Assembly (NCBI GenBank): GCA_030435675.1
Contig: CM059622.1
Location: 15,872,001 to 15,936,000 of the forward strand
DNA: 64,000 nucleotides
Origin: Steinernema hermaphroditum
Lineage: Eukaryota; Nematoda; Chromadorea; Rhabditida; Steinernematidae
Direction of reading: 5' to 3'
This document shows, one piece after another, positions 54,980 through 64,000 of this stretch. The stretch's first letter is position 1. Each line of letters begins with the position of its first letter. Below the pieces are notes generated by a model. That model did not search any database, had not been told where the DNA came from, and saw only the letters and a program-made list of their open reading frames with translations. A program made the position numbers and the translations under genes.

Positions 54980-55878
54980 ATGACGCCTGCGAAGAATCAG
55001 CTTCTTCCGCTCTCGACTTTGAGACCCCAAATCGCAAAAATGTAGGTCGGATGGTTATAAGCTGTTCTCGTGAATAGTCTCACCACAGGGATGACTCATC
55101 AGACGTCAGCTGCCATCGATGGGCTCCCTCCTCCTGGACCACTTTAACTACAGTTCGAGGTGTGCTGTTACTCTTATGCTTCAGATAGACCACATATTTT
55201 AAGTCTGTCCACCAGGGACACCCCCAACTCGCCGACCATGATCTGGCGATCAGGGGTGGGTGAAGGTGGTCCGAAATCAGAAAAGGTGGTCTTTAACCCC
55301 CCGGGTGGGGGGATGGGGGGAGGTTTTGTTGTCAACATACCTTCCTCTAAAAGATGGTGTGCAAAAAACACCCGAAGCCTAGTGCTAATCTTGGCCGACA
55401 TGAGCCATCTTTGTCCAAAAGTCTGATTTACTTTTGTCTTATGGTGGTCCCGCAGCGATCTCGCTGAATGACAGGAAAATACGGTAGATTTGCCCAAAAT
55501 GGCCTGTTTTTCTCGGCGGAGCGGAGGGAAGGGGGGGTGTAAAGGGGGGTCTAATCTAAGCTCTATACAGCAGTGGATCGAAAATATTATGTTTCTTTGC
55601 CAGTTTCAACCCGGACCTTTCAGTACTTCTTGGATCAAAACCGGGCACAGGTCTACTGATTACTTCAGGTACTCACACATTTGCTTGGTCCTATTTAAGA
55701 ACCTTTTTCAAGTACGCGACAAAACATGATCGACAGACTACTAGTCGAAATCGACGCCCCACCGTCTTCTTGTTCTACAGAACCGCCTCCACATTTGCCT
55801 CTCGTGCTATCCGACGACACTGTCGACTACGAGCAACAAGAAGAACATACATTTTCCCTTATCCAGTATTTAGATTAA
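54980..55878 (+). CDS. Small three-exon protein candidate, 103 residues
   Basis: Exons 54980-55041, 55089-55159 and 55700-55878 join in phase. Intron 1 has donor GTAGGT and acceptor CACCACAG and is 47 nt; intron 2 has donor GTGTGC and acceptor CTATTTAAG. The protein starts MTPAKNQLLPLSTLRPQ, then has an acidic-Ser patch, a Pro-rich stretch (APPSSCSTEPPPHLPL) and an acidic end (DDTVDYEQQEEHTF). No domain is recognised; the composition is that of an intrinsically disordered regulatory protein. The 540-nt intron 2 contains a run of C/G tracts at 55298-55325. Confidence 0.42.
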
Positions 55879-56229
55879 CTGAAACCATTGTTCATTCGGA
55901 TATCAGAATCCAAAAATAGTCCAATCGTTTCAGCAGCACACGACCGTTATCTTTGAAACTTTAACCCTTAAGACACTAGTACTAGTAGTACAACGATGAT
56001 TTTTCTCTATCTTTTTTTTGGTCGGCGAGTTGTCCAGCGGCGAGTTGGTAGGTACCGGTCCACCAGGTCCTAATGGTGCCTATGGCCTGTAATTATGACG
56101 AGTTGAATTCTTCGACTATGTGAACAAGTGACTTTTGTGTGTATTACAACAGCGATTGCCTGTTTGTCAGAGAAACTTAACTAAAAGTTCCCTTAGGCTG
56201 TTTCCAGCGCCACACTCTTTTCATGAACG

Positions 56230-56391
56230 ACGAGTCGTGGTCGGCGGCCCATCCATATATGTGTGTACGTGGAAGCAACGCGATCACTCCCCAACGCGAG
56301 AGATTTCTCTGCTTCTCTGGAGTAGGCGTCCCACAGCGCTGCGATGAGACGGTGACTCTCCACAAAAGAGCCTCCACACCACATCGTCGTC
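56230..56391 (+). promoter_or_regulatory. Promoter of SL1 copy G, remnant of a divergent promoter
   Basis: Has GCTTCTCTGGAGTAGG and a degraded proximal box (CTCCACAAAAGAG in place of CCCCACATAAGTG), plus the centre element GACGAGTCGTGGTCGG. The partner half is missing. The degraded box suggests weak or no transcription. Confidence 0.55.
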
Positions 56392-56490
56392 GGTTTAATT
56401 ACCCAAGTTTGAGGTAAACATTAGATCCGCTCTTTCAAATGGAAGTGGCGAGATAAATCTTGGAACTGCGTCTCTTTCGAGATGCTTATA
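56392..56490 (+). ncRNA. sls-1: SL1 RNA, copy G, with an altered Sm site
   Basis: The leader (56392-56413), donor GTAAAC and hairpin are intact, but the Sm site reads TAAATCTTGGAAC instead of TAAATTTTGGAAC. A C inside the U-run would be expected to hinder Sm-ring assembly. With the degraded promoter box this is probably a pseudogene. Confidence 0.85.
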
Positions 56491-56654
56491 ATTCGCAATG
56501 AAATGACTAAGCACAGGATCTTTCCTGTCGTTCGTTGGTGTTGTACGCTTCTGAAATTCCTCATCATCGATATAGGGGATGTTCGAGTTCGTGGAACCCT
56601 AGTGAAACACACTAGGACTAGGATCCAAATTAACTCCTTTTTCAAACATCCTCA

Positions 56655-56679
56655 TTATAAGCATCTCCGAAGAGACGCG
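56655..56679 (-). pseudogene. SL1 3'-end fragment
   Basis: The reverse complement reads GCGTCTCTTCGGAGATGC followed by TTATAAT, the terminal hairpin and tail of the SL1 gene. No Sm site or leader follows upstream. It points toward copy G and is a relic of a convergent partner or partial duplication. Confidence 0.65.
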
Positions 56680-56822
56680 GTTTCTCGCATGGAGTTTGTG
56701 TACAAGATGAGAATTTATGCTGAGGTCATGTGTGTGTTGTTTATATGCACATACATCTAGGGATAAATACAAGATACATGCAAAAACATACAAGCGTTTC
56801 TAGGAAACCAGAGATTCAAACA

Positions 56823-58304
56823 CTATGCTGCGATTTTAGTCCGAAGCCATCTAAAAGAATTTGGTCTACACACTATAACGAAACAACGACAAACCCCAGA
56901 ATACATTCCGATGACCGAGAGTCTAAACAACACTCCAGTTGCGTAGCGATCCGAGAAAACTTTGTTAATCTTTAAACCGATTCCGCGATTTGAATGAGCG
57001 ACGAAATCGTACTCGATTTCTCTGAACATAGCCCACTCAAGCCAGTCGGGGAACCGGCCAATCCAGTTCTCAGTGTCGAGAAGGAATTCCATCTGCTTCT
57101 TTCCGTTTGCGAGATACTTGCCGTCGCCCTTTGTCCAGTGAGCAATGAGCGCTTTGAAATCTTCGTCGCTACCCTCAGTTTCGAACTAAATTACATAACG
57201 TTGAACTGATGAATAACAAACGTCACTTACAGAAACACTACAGCAAAGACAGCGGCCTTCCTTGCGTAAAAAAAGCTTCCCAGTGCACGAAGGATGTGCA
57301 ATGGTGATTACGGCGGAGTCGTCATCAGAATTCGATAGACCATACTTCTCCACGAGCTTCTCCCACTCGTCTTCGGATCCCAAAATGGCAATTTTCGACT
57401 CCGAGTACATAGAAAGATATCCGTTTCCTTTTTTCCACTTGTCGACAATCCCCGATTCAACTCGTGCAGCATCTTCATGTTCGTGCTGCAATAGAAATGA
57501 TGCGATTATACATGCTGAACACCTAACCTCTTCTACATCCATCTCGTCGATTCTCAAAGAGCATGGCCTGGACGGATGTGCAAGAACACCGTCCTCAGTG
57601 CCAAACGCGTCCATTAGTTCGCCGGAGATGTCGTCGTAGAGAGCACTGAGGTGCATGTCCAGGCTCATATTGGAATTCATCCACTTCTCAACGAAAGCTT
57701 TGGCCGTATCGGCACATACAACGTCCGTATTGGAGTATGTCAGGAACTTTTCTTGAGAGAGATAGTCCACCAAAAAGTTTTCGATAGTCTTGTCGTGGGC
57801 GCAATTGTAAACTTCACCAAACGTCTTCTGCACCACATTCAGTATCTTCTGAGCAACGTGCGCCACGGAAGACGAAATGACTCTGATGTCAAGCCTACCA
57901 TCCGTTCCGTCAACAGGCAAACTGGCGATTTGGAGTACCTTCTGCAGGTCGACAGCAGTGTAGTGTTCACGTAGAGAAGGAGAGAACCAGGAACCCAGGT
58001 GGATGCTTGAAATCCATGCGTACCGCCATTTCTTGAAATCCCAGATTTCTTTGACCTTTCCACGGTAGAACACGCAGCTGACGTAAAGCTGAGTGTTGTC
58101 GTCTTGGGCTTCTTGTTGGTCTTTCGTCGCTGCCAGCACGATCTCAATACCCAAGAAGAACCGTTCTTCCAAATGGACTTCGGCCATAGCTTTCCAATTA
58201 TGCAGTTCGGGCCTGTCGGCGGCTTCCTCCTTGATCGTCTCCAAGTCTGTCAGAGGGAGGAAGTGGAGAAGATGATCCACGAGGTCGGAAGGCAGATGAT
58301 CCAT
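56823..58304 (-). CDS. F-box-type nematode protein, 464 residues
   Basis: Exons 58304-57528, 57485-57231 and 57185-56823 join in phase 0. The ATG follows CTTTCAG by 11 nt. Residues 1-45 (MDHLPSDLVDHLLHFLPLTD...) fit an F-box: LP..L...LL..LPLTDL. The remainder is the type of variable domain seen in nematode F-box proteins, with three loosely similar W-K-G segments (FVEKWMNSN, IVDKWKKGNGYL, LIAHWTKGDGKYL), the last two each followed by an EDEW / ENW block. It likely recruits substrates to SCF ligase. The 42-nt first intron has no stop and is a multiple of three, so read-through would also give a protein. The C-terminal end may contain a further intron. Confidence 0.72.
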
Positions 58305-59010
58305 GTCCAAGGTTCTGAAAGTAAAACAACTGAAAGTGACGCCATCAATTTGAGTTTCTTACAGAGAAGTCGGCTCCCAGAGAAGAGAACAACCGTTCGC
58401 CGGCCGCTCAAGATCAAAATGATATCACACATGAATATGGTTCAAATGGAGGGCTGGCGTAGACATTGTCTGTCTAGCACTTCATTGACAGGCAAGCTCT
58501 CTTCTTTTCACACTTCATTCAAACACAAATGCCGCGTCGGATGATTTGACAAAGATTCAAAATGAATGATTAGGGAAGATCCAATCGTACGATGCAATAT
58601 GGTCGGGGTAATTTTAATGGGTCAAGGCTCCTGACACGAAAAGTGCGTTTGTAGGAAACGTCGCACTCTGATTTTGGCGTTTCGCCATTGAATCTTTGAG
58701 TCGTGTCAGAGAATGCTGCGTAACTCTAGAACGAGAGGACGCGGCGTTCAGTTCTCTACAAAATCATAGTAGGAATGCAAAACATCCTAGATGGCGCAAA
58801 ATCAACGAAACAAGTTAGAAAGTCTGCAATCTCCCTTGTAAATGTCGGGCACATCGCAAAATTACGGTATTTTGGTGGTCCCACCACGAGGACCTTGCAA
58901 ACCCATTGAAATTATCCCGACCATAATTTGTTGTGGGGAGTTGTTAAGGACAGGAAATATCTTCCAGTTGGCAGTGGGAAATGAAGCCACCCGACTTCAA
59001 TAGTTTTTTT
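58305..59010. other. Intergenic, nothing recognised
   Basis: Contains GGTGGTCCCACCACGAGGAC near 58870, a short perfect hairpin (GGTGG-TCC-CACC context); a diverged form (GGGTCCCGCCACGAACACC) is near 52586. No gene seen. Confidence 0.4.
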
Positions 59011-59174
59011 GCGGGGAAGCGCGAACGCTGTCCCCTGACTCAAAAATTTAGCTGTTGGCCAACTCCAACTCGGAGCTGCCACACGGGTCAGCCGGGAGCG
59101 AAAGTGCAATGTCCCAGCCTCGCCATGGATTCCCCGCCTTGCTGATCGCGGGGAGATCCCAGCCAGGTAAGTTT
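59011..59174 (-). ncRNA. U1: U1 snRNA, copy f
   Basis: 164 nt, intact AAACTTACC start, Sm site AAATTTTTGAG and CTTCCCCGC end on the minus strand. Followed by a T-run rather than the ATAAAC seen after copies a, d and e. Head-to-head with SL1 copy H. Confidence 0.94.
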
Positions 59175-59422
59175 ATGAGCCGTCCAACGCTGGGCACTTA
59201 TGTGGGGCGCGACCGTTTCGTCGCTGCGGCGCGCAATGTCCACTCCAGAGAAGCAGAGACATGACTCACAAAAAACCGCTCATTCGCATTACTTCGACCG
59301 TTACGACACAGAGGCCACCTCCGACTACGATCGATTTCTCTGCTTCTCTGGAGTAGGCACCTCACAGCGCTGCAGAGAGACAGTTACTCCGCACACAAGT
59401 GTCTCCACACCACATCGTCGCC
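59175..59422. promoter_or_regulatory. Hybrid divergent promoter U1 copy f / SL1 copy H
   Basis: Left side GGCACTTATGTGGGGCGCGACC faces U1; right side CTCCGCACACAAGTG faces SL1. Internal CTCCAGAGAAGCAGAGA and TTTCTCTGCTTCTCTGGAG boxes point both ways. The layout mirrors the SL1 F / U1 c promoter at 14147-14368. Confidence 0.8.
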
Positions 59423-59522
59423 GGTTTAATTACCCAAGTTTGAGGTAAACATTAGATCCGCTCTTTCAAATGGAAGTGGCGAGATAAATTTTGGAACTGC
59501 GTCTCTTCGGAGATGCTTATAA
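59423..59522 (+). ncRNA. sls-1: SL1 RNA, copy H
   Basis: The leader is at 59423-59444, then GTAAAC, Sm site TAAATTTTGGAAC and UUCG hairpin, all intact. Confidence 0.93.
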
Positions 59523-59612
59523 AACTTCTTGTAACAGATGCCTCTGATACCTATGGAGTGTGATGTGACACTCTTGTAATGACAATAACTTTTATATAGT
59601 ATATACACCCAT

Positions 59613-61054
59613 TTAACTGAACATCTTCTTCAACATGTCGAAATGTTCGTTTTCCTCCTTTTTCACTTGAGTCGAGTAGTTTCCAATATAATGAAGGCTG
59701 ACCAATCTTGTGATTCTTTTTCTAAACATGGCTGATGTGCCTTGCCGGATGTTGACCTCACCAACCTCTTGGCCACAGTTCTCAACTGTAGGAGCAGTGG
59801 AAATACTACGTAGTAGAGCGGCACGAATTCGGTCCTCGCCGCCGCAATGGCTCTCGTGGCTGCGTTGGCTTGAGAAAAGGCCAAGAAGGGCATCAGAAAG
59901 CCGGTAGCCATATAAAAGAGACAATGTATCGTCGAAAGGGGGAACACAAAGGAGATGGCGTTGATGTTCTCCTCGATTTGGAATTTGTGCGAAAGCGAGG
60001 TCTCAAGACGATTGCCTCCTTGGCGCCATTTTCGGTTCAGGAAGAACAGGACCGCCAGGATGACAACGTTGACCACTTCAACGGCGGCCAAACTGTACAT
60101 GACGGGCTCGGCGATGTGGTTCTTGTCCGTCAAGCCCATGTAGAACATCTTCTGATGATAGTTCATGAGAACGAGGCGGACAAGGGTCACTGATGTGCAG
60201 ATGACAAACTGAAAAATTTAGTGAAATGGAGAAGTGGGATGGAAAAGTGATCTTACAGCGATGATGGAAGAGATGACTCCGATGGTGAGATTGTTTTTCT
60301 CGTAAGTTCTGATGAAAATGGATGCATAGAGACGTTCAGCTACCCAAGCGGCGATGAATAAAGTGGAGGCGTTGTGCCCGTAGATCTTGAGCATCTTGGC
60401 CGGAACGGCCAGGAGGGCAGGGATGGAGGGGATCAAGCAGTCCTGAAAGATCTGACTACAGGTTGGGGGCCATAAACAGAGGGGAGGAGATATGCAATAA
60501 GAAAAGGATGTTTATTAAAAAGGAGACAAAAAATAAAAAAAAAAAAGAAAGCTGCTGCGTCTGAGGGGAATCGAACCCCTGTCGATTGCTTGGAAGGCAA
60601 CCATGCTGACCATTACACCACAGACGCGTTACCGATGAGCAAATCGGCTCGAATATACCTTGAGTATCTGTTTCTTAGAGTGATTTTTAACGAAAGGAAC
60701 TTACATAATCCGCAGAGGCATCCATCCTGACGTGCTTAAACACGACAAATCTGGTCAGATCGATGGATTCGCATATGACTGTCCCACAACAGCTGACCAG
60801 CACAAACAAGATGTTCATCTTGAGAAGAAGTCTCGCATTAGGGTGGAACGTTGACGAAAGGGTCTAAAATCGATTTTTCACTCAAATCGTCAAATCATAG
60901 GCCTATCCACCTCCGAGCACATAACAACCGGTAACCAAATCAATCCGACCAGCGCCAAGAAGAGCTTCACTCCCAATGTAGCCAAATAGGGAATATTCCC
61001 GGAGAGTTCCATAGAAAGGGCGCATAGCTGTCGATCGTCCATGTCCATCGTCAT
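59613..61054 (-). CDS. Serpentine chemoreceptor, Sre-like, 346 residues
   Basis: Exons 61054-60911, 60863-60705, 60442-60257, 60208-59766 and 59721-59613 join in phase. Seven hydrophobic segments are seen; TM3 ends in AERLYASIFIRTYEKN, the E-R-x-x-A...Y-E motif characteristic of Sre/Sra-type receptors. The last exon supplies the amphipathic tail (RLVSLHYIGNYSTQVKKEENEHFDML) typical of Sre ends. Intron 4 (44 nt) uses AAGAG|GTTGGT. A tRNA-Gly gene lies in intron 2 on the same strand. Expected in ciliated sensory neurons; ligand unknown. Confidence 0.85.
60557..60627 (-). tRNA. trnG-UCC: tRNA-Gly (UCC), intronic
   Basis: Identical over the cloverleaf to 10832-10902: GCGTCTG/CAGACGC acceptor, CTTCCAA anticodon loop, GGGGTTCGATTCCCC T arm. 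Located in the intron 60443-60704 of the receptor gene. The shared AAGCTGCT flank indicates DNA-level duplication. Confidence 0.95.
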
Positions 61055-64000
61055 TCGACTAAATCCAAAAGTTTCACTTATAGGGAAGTGGTGGGAAAGT
61101 GCCGCGGTAGTGTTTCAACGCTTTTAGGATGAGCGCGCGCGTTAATTAAAGACCGAACGATTGAGTAAACAACGACGAACTGACACCGGAGACAGCACGA
61201 TGGATAAATAGTAGAGATTGAGAAATATAAGGTCGAAATGGGACGGACAAAAAGCGGAATAATGAAAGCAGCTCGAGGGTAATGACAGACCAGCAGGTTG
61301 AACTGCTCAACTTGGCAGGTGATAAATGTGTTTATGCATGTTCGATATCTTAGAAGTTGTGTTGACTTACGCGATACAATATATCATTTCACACGCCTGA
61401 ATTTGAGCTGCTTGGCTCTGCTCCAATCTATAAAATTTGTTCTTATACGGGTAGGTATAAGAAGGCGAATTAGATCATTTTTCCAAATGCCAACTATTGC
61501 AAACAAGAAACATTCCTTCCATCCTTGCATCTGCAGGGTGATCAAAGTGCAAAGTTGGGCTGAACCTTGTGCAACCTTAAAATTTTTAGCCTCTTTTCTG
61601 AATACCAATCATTACTCTCGAGTCTCGCACAGTCCTGGCCCGGATTCCTGAACCAACTGAATGGAGCCCGGACCGACTTGGAATTCCGTTTCGGAAGGCT
61701 GAGTTCGCTTCACAAACTAAGCTTCGCATCAACTACAGCAGCTCTATTCTGGACATTTCTATGTGCTGCTTTTTCGGTGAGAAAGTAGCGAAGCATAATT
61801 TCCACGAGCCTAGTAAAGCGCCAACGATTAGCAAAATAAAAGAGTCGCTTGCTCTAATGTTTCCCGCAAACAAGCGAATGCGAAAACAATCTTTATGGAG
61901 TTAACGGGAAATTACGTAGAACAATACTTATCAAATTAAGTTACCCTTTACCGTAAACACCATTGTATAATAATGGGAGCAGAAAAAGTGACTACAACCT
62001 AGGGTAGTGCTTAGTATCGAAAGGTTTTTTTCTAGAAAAGAGGTTGAAAGCCAGCCTTATTGCGATGGTTTGGCCACAGATGCCCATAGTTCCCCTCTCA
62101 TCCATCGCCGCCAACGAAACTGCACTTAAACGAATTTTTAATTGCACAACAAAACTGTTTTGAGAAGGTCATAACGTCAACAGCTGAAAGTGCTGGAGCC
62201 TTTGCCCCAAAATAGCACTTTGCCAGTGGGAAAGGGAGGCGACATCATGCCATAATGGAACTGAGAAATCTACATCTTGAATTTAGCTAAGCAGAGATAA
62301 TAGTCTGCGAAGATCACGAGTACATTGAAGTCGCACCAGGACTTTTTGAATGAACTGGAATGGATGGCCATGTGGCGCAATGACGCTGTTTAAATATTAA
62401 CTTCCGACATTCGATATGTGCATTACTGGCCGAGAAGACAGAGCGAGATTCTCTGAAAACAGCGATGGCCTTTGCAGAGATTTCTGAAAAACGAAAAAAG
62501 GCAATCATATATGCATTCCATAAAAAAGAGCGTCTAATGGTTGTGAACGACAAAATTAGCTGTCGTTTCTCTGATGCTCATCTCTGGGAAGGGGTCGGGA
62601 GTTGCACGCGGACCCGGAACATGGCGCTCCCCTATTCCACCACGCAAATGGCACAGTTCGTTTCCTCAACATACCCTGGTTGTGCATAACTTTCATTACA
62701 TGGTGCGGATTTTCGGGTTAAAGCCAAAAATGTATCTAGCGCTACAAGGTTCATGAGCTCTGAATATGGATAGAACCAAAACTTGAAATAGATATCCATC
62801 ATCACATATATTGGAGCCAGGATAAGAGGTTCAGAACTTCACAGCTTCGAATAGGGATAAAAACAAAACTTGAAGCGTACTTGAAAGGAAGCCCATTTAG
62901 AAACCAACAATCACACACATTGGGGCCTGACATACAGGATAGGAGGTTTAAACCTACGTAAACAACTGGTACACACATCGTAGGAGTCCCAGTTTTAAAG
63001 CTATCATCGAGAATGACATGGGAAGTAAAATACAACCCAACAGAACTGCATTTAGACGTAAATCATAGGTGTCAAAGTGCATTCCAACTAAACGAGGCAA
63101 ATTGCAGGCTGTTGAGAGGCAGACAAAGCAATGAGCGATGACAGTAATTCTTCTTTTAAGCTCAATGGTGCAAGGGCAGTTTGACAGTAAATGTAAACTG
63201 GAAGAAATTGCGGGTTGTATTCGATTATGCACGCAAAGAAGGCTATTGTATTCACACTGTCAATAGGCATGAGATAGGACCTGTTTTTTAGTGTTTTTGT
63301 GAGAACCAAGATCTCAGTAACAGTTTCCTGCTAGCACGTGAAAGATGACGGTAATTCTAATCTTAAACTCGATAGCGCAAGGACAATTCGACAGTAGACG
63401 TCGTCTAGTACAAAACTGGAAGAAATTGTGGGTCCTATTCGATTATGCAACGCTAATAAGGCTATCCTGTTGACGCTATCAATAGGCACATGGGTATGCA
63501 CATGTTATAGTGCAGACATTGAGGTCTCTGCAAAAATGAATATTCTGTTATGTGGTTTATAGGCTATAATTGGCAAGGACACAATTTATGCGATTAGACT
63601 TGATGTTGCTCCATTTCGGAAGCATGATGTTATAGGAAACTTTCTCCCATCCGAGGAGATTTATCGTAGACAAAAAGGTCGATTTTCTCGTGGCAGGGAA
63701 GTAGTGGCAGGACCCATATGGCAATAACCCAAACTTTCTGGCCTCGTTTAGGCACTCTAGTACCCCTATACGCACACCATATTTTGAGGTTTTCTTGTTC
63801 TCGTGAAGGCCTACCATACTGTACAAATTTCATTTCAATCGGCGTGGGACACTTTGTGAGGGTGCCTTAACAGCTAATTGTCATTTGCCATATTTCAGGA
63901 GGTGCTTAAGGATATAAAGAAAAGCGAGACTTTCTTAAGGGGTGATAGAATCTAAAAAACATGTAAAAGCACGAGGCCACATAATTGGCTGACGCTCGCA
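61055..64000. other. Right end of window without a convincing gene
   Basis: Frames up to about 117 codons exist but lack start context, domains and consistent splice signals. Degenerate duplicated stretches occur at 62760-62940 and 63120-63480. The interval could hold gene relics. Confidence 0.4.
63120..63480 (+). repeat. Degenerate two-copy repeat, possible coding relic
   Basis: The stretches 63130-63262 and 63345-63488 share ATGAC(A/G)GTAATTCT, GCAAGG, CAGT, AACTGGAAGAAATTG(C/T)GGGT, TATTCGATTATGCA and CAATAGGCA in the same order. On the plus strand both begin like a signal peptide (MTVILLLSSMVQGQFDS and MTVILILNSIAQGQFDS) and both are soon stopped. Likely decayed copies of a small gene exon. 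Confidence 0.5.

Noticed and set aside
1..64000. CRISPR arrays, bacterial operons or integrated viral genes
   Set aside because: None seen. Genes are intron-containing and nematode-type throughout, and no regular spacer array or viral replicase/capsid frame was found.

Overview
This window is nuclear DNA of a rhabditid-type nematode. The evidence is several genes of the nematode SL1 trans-splice leader RNA, three cuticle collagens with the Col_cuticle_N / furin site / Gly-X-Y layout, nematode-type serpentine chemoreceptors, very short introns (mostly 37-60 nt with GT(A/G)AGT...TTTCAG borders), and splice acceptors lying directly in front of start codons, as expected for trans-spliced outrons. 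I cannot name the species.

Layout. 1-243: end of a serpentine receptor. 649-812: U1 snRNA. 1.2-2.1 kb: two small secreted-protein candidates. 2.4-3.6 kb: collagen. 3.9-9.1 kb (-): mitochondrial-type glutaminase with a promoterless U1 copy in an intron. 10.8-14.5 kb: a non-coding RNA island with two tRNA-Gly, six SL1 RNA genes and a U1 gene, arranged largely as head-to-head pairs. 14.5-18.9 kb: gene-poor. 18.9-20.6 kb: ABHD2 hydrolase. 20.8-22.7 kb: unknown acidic protein with tRNA-Phe in an intron. 22.8-24.5 kb: U1 plus a full-length receptor, an inverted copy of the left end of the window. 25.4 kb: F-box-type protein. 26.6-27.6 kb: collagen. 27.8 kb: tRNA-Gly. 28.0-29.5 kb: CDK9. 29.8-31.7 kb (-): thymidylate kinase fused to a second, P-loop-less copy of itself. 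32.3-33.4 kb (-): MOB4. 33.8-34.3 kb (-): UBE2W-type E2. 36.6-38.5 kb: short APP-like receptor without E2 domain. 38.8 kb: collagen. 39.9-40.4 kb (-): Skp1-like protein. 40.8-44.0 kb: CNOT2 with an internally amplified exon pair. 44.2-44.7 kb (-): second UBE2W. 45.0-48.3 kb (-): long APP-like protein with E1, E2 and membrane segment. 50.5 kb: U1. 51.3-53.1 kb: serpentine receptor. 55.0-55.9 kb: small three-exon gene candidate. 56.4 kb: SL1. 56.8-58.3 kb (-): F-box protein. 59.0-59.5 kb: U1/SL1 head-to-head pair. 59.6-61.1 kb (-): Sre-like receptor with an intronic tRNA-Gly. 61-64 kb: no convincing gene.

Functional themes. The SL1 and U1 genes share one promoter architecture (a CACATAAGTG box about 20 nt before the start and a TTCTCTGGAGT box further up), and SL1 can be divergently paired either with SL1 or with U1, so trans-splicing and cis-splicing RNAs appear to be driven from common bidirectional promoters. 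A second theme is duplication followed by divergence: two APP-like genes each near a UBE2W gene, a tandem thymidylate kinase with a degenerate half, exon-pair amplification in CNOT2, and an inverted receptor/U1 duplication. Ubiquitin components recur (two E2s, a Skp1-like adaptor, two F-box-type proteins). All exon joins were worked out by hand from reading frame, phase and splice consensus, not from transcripts.
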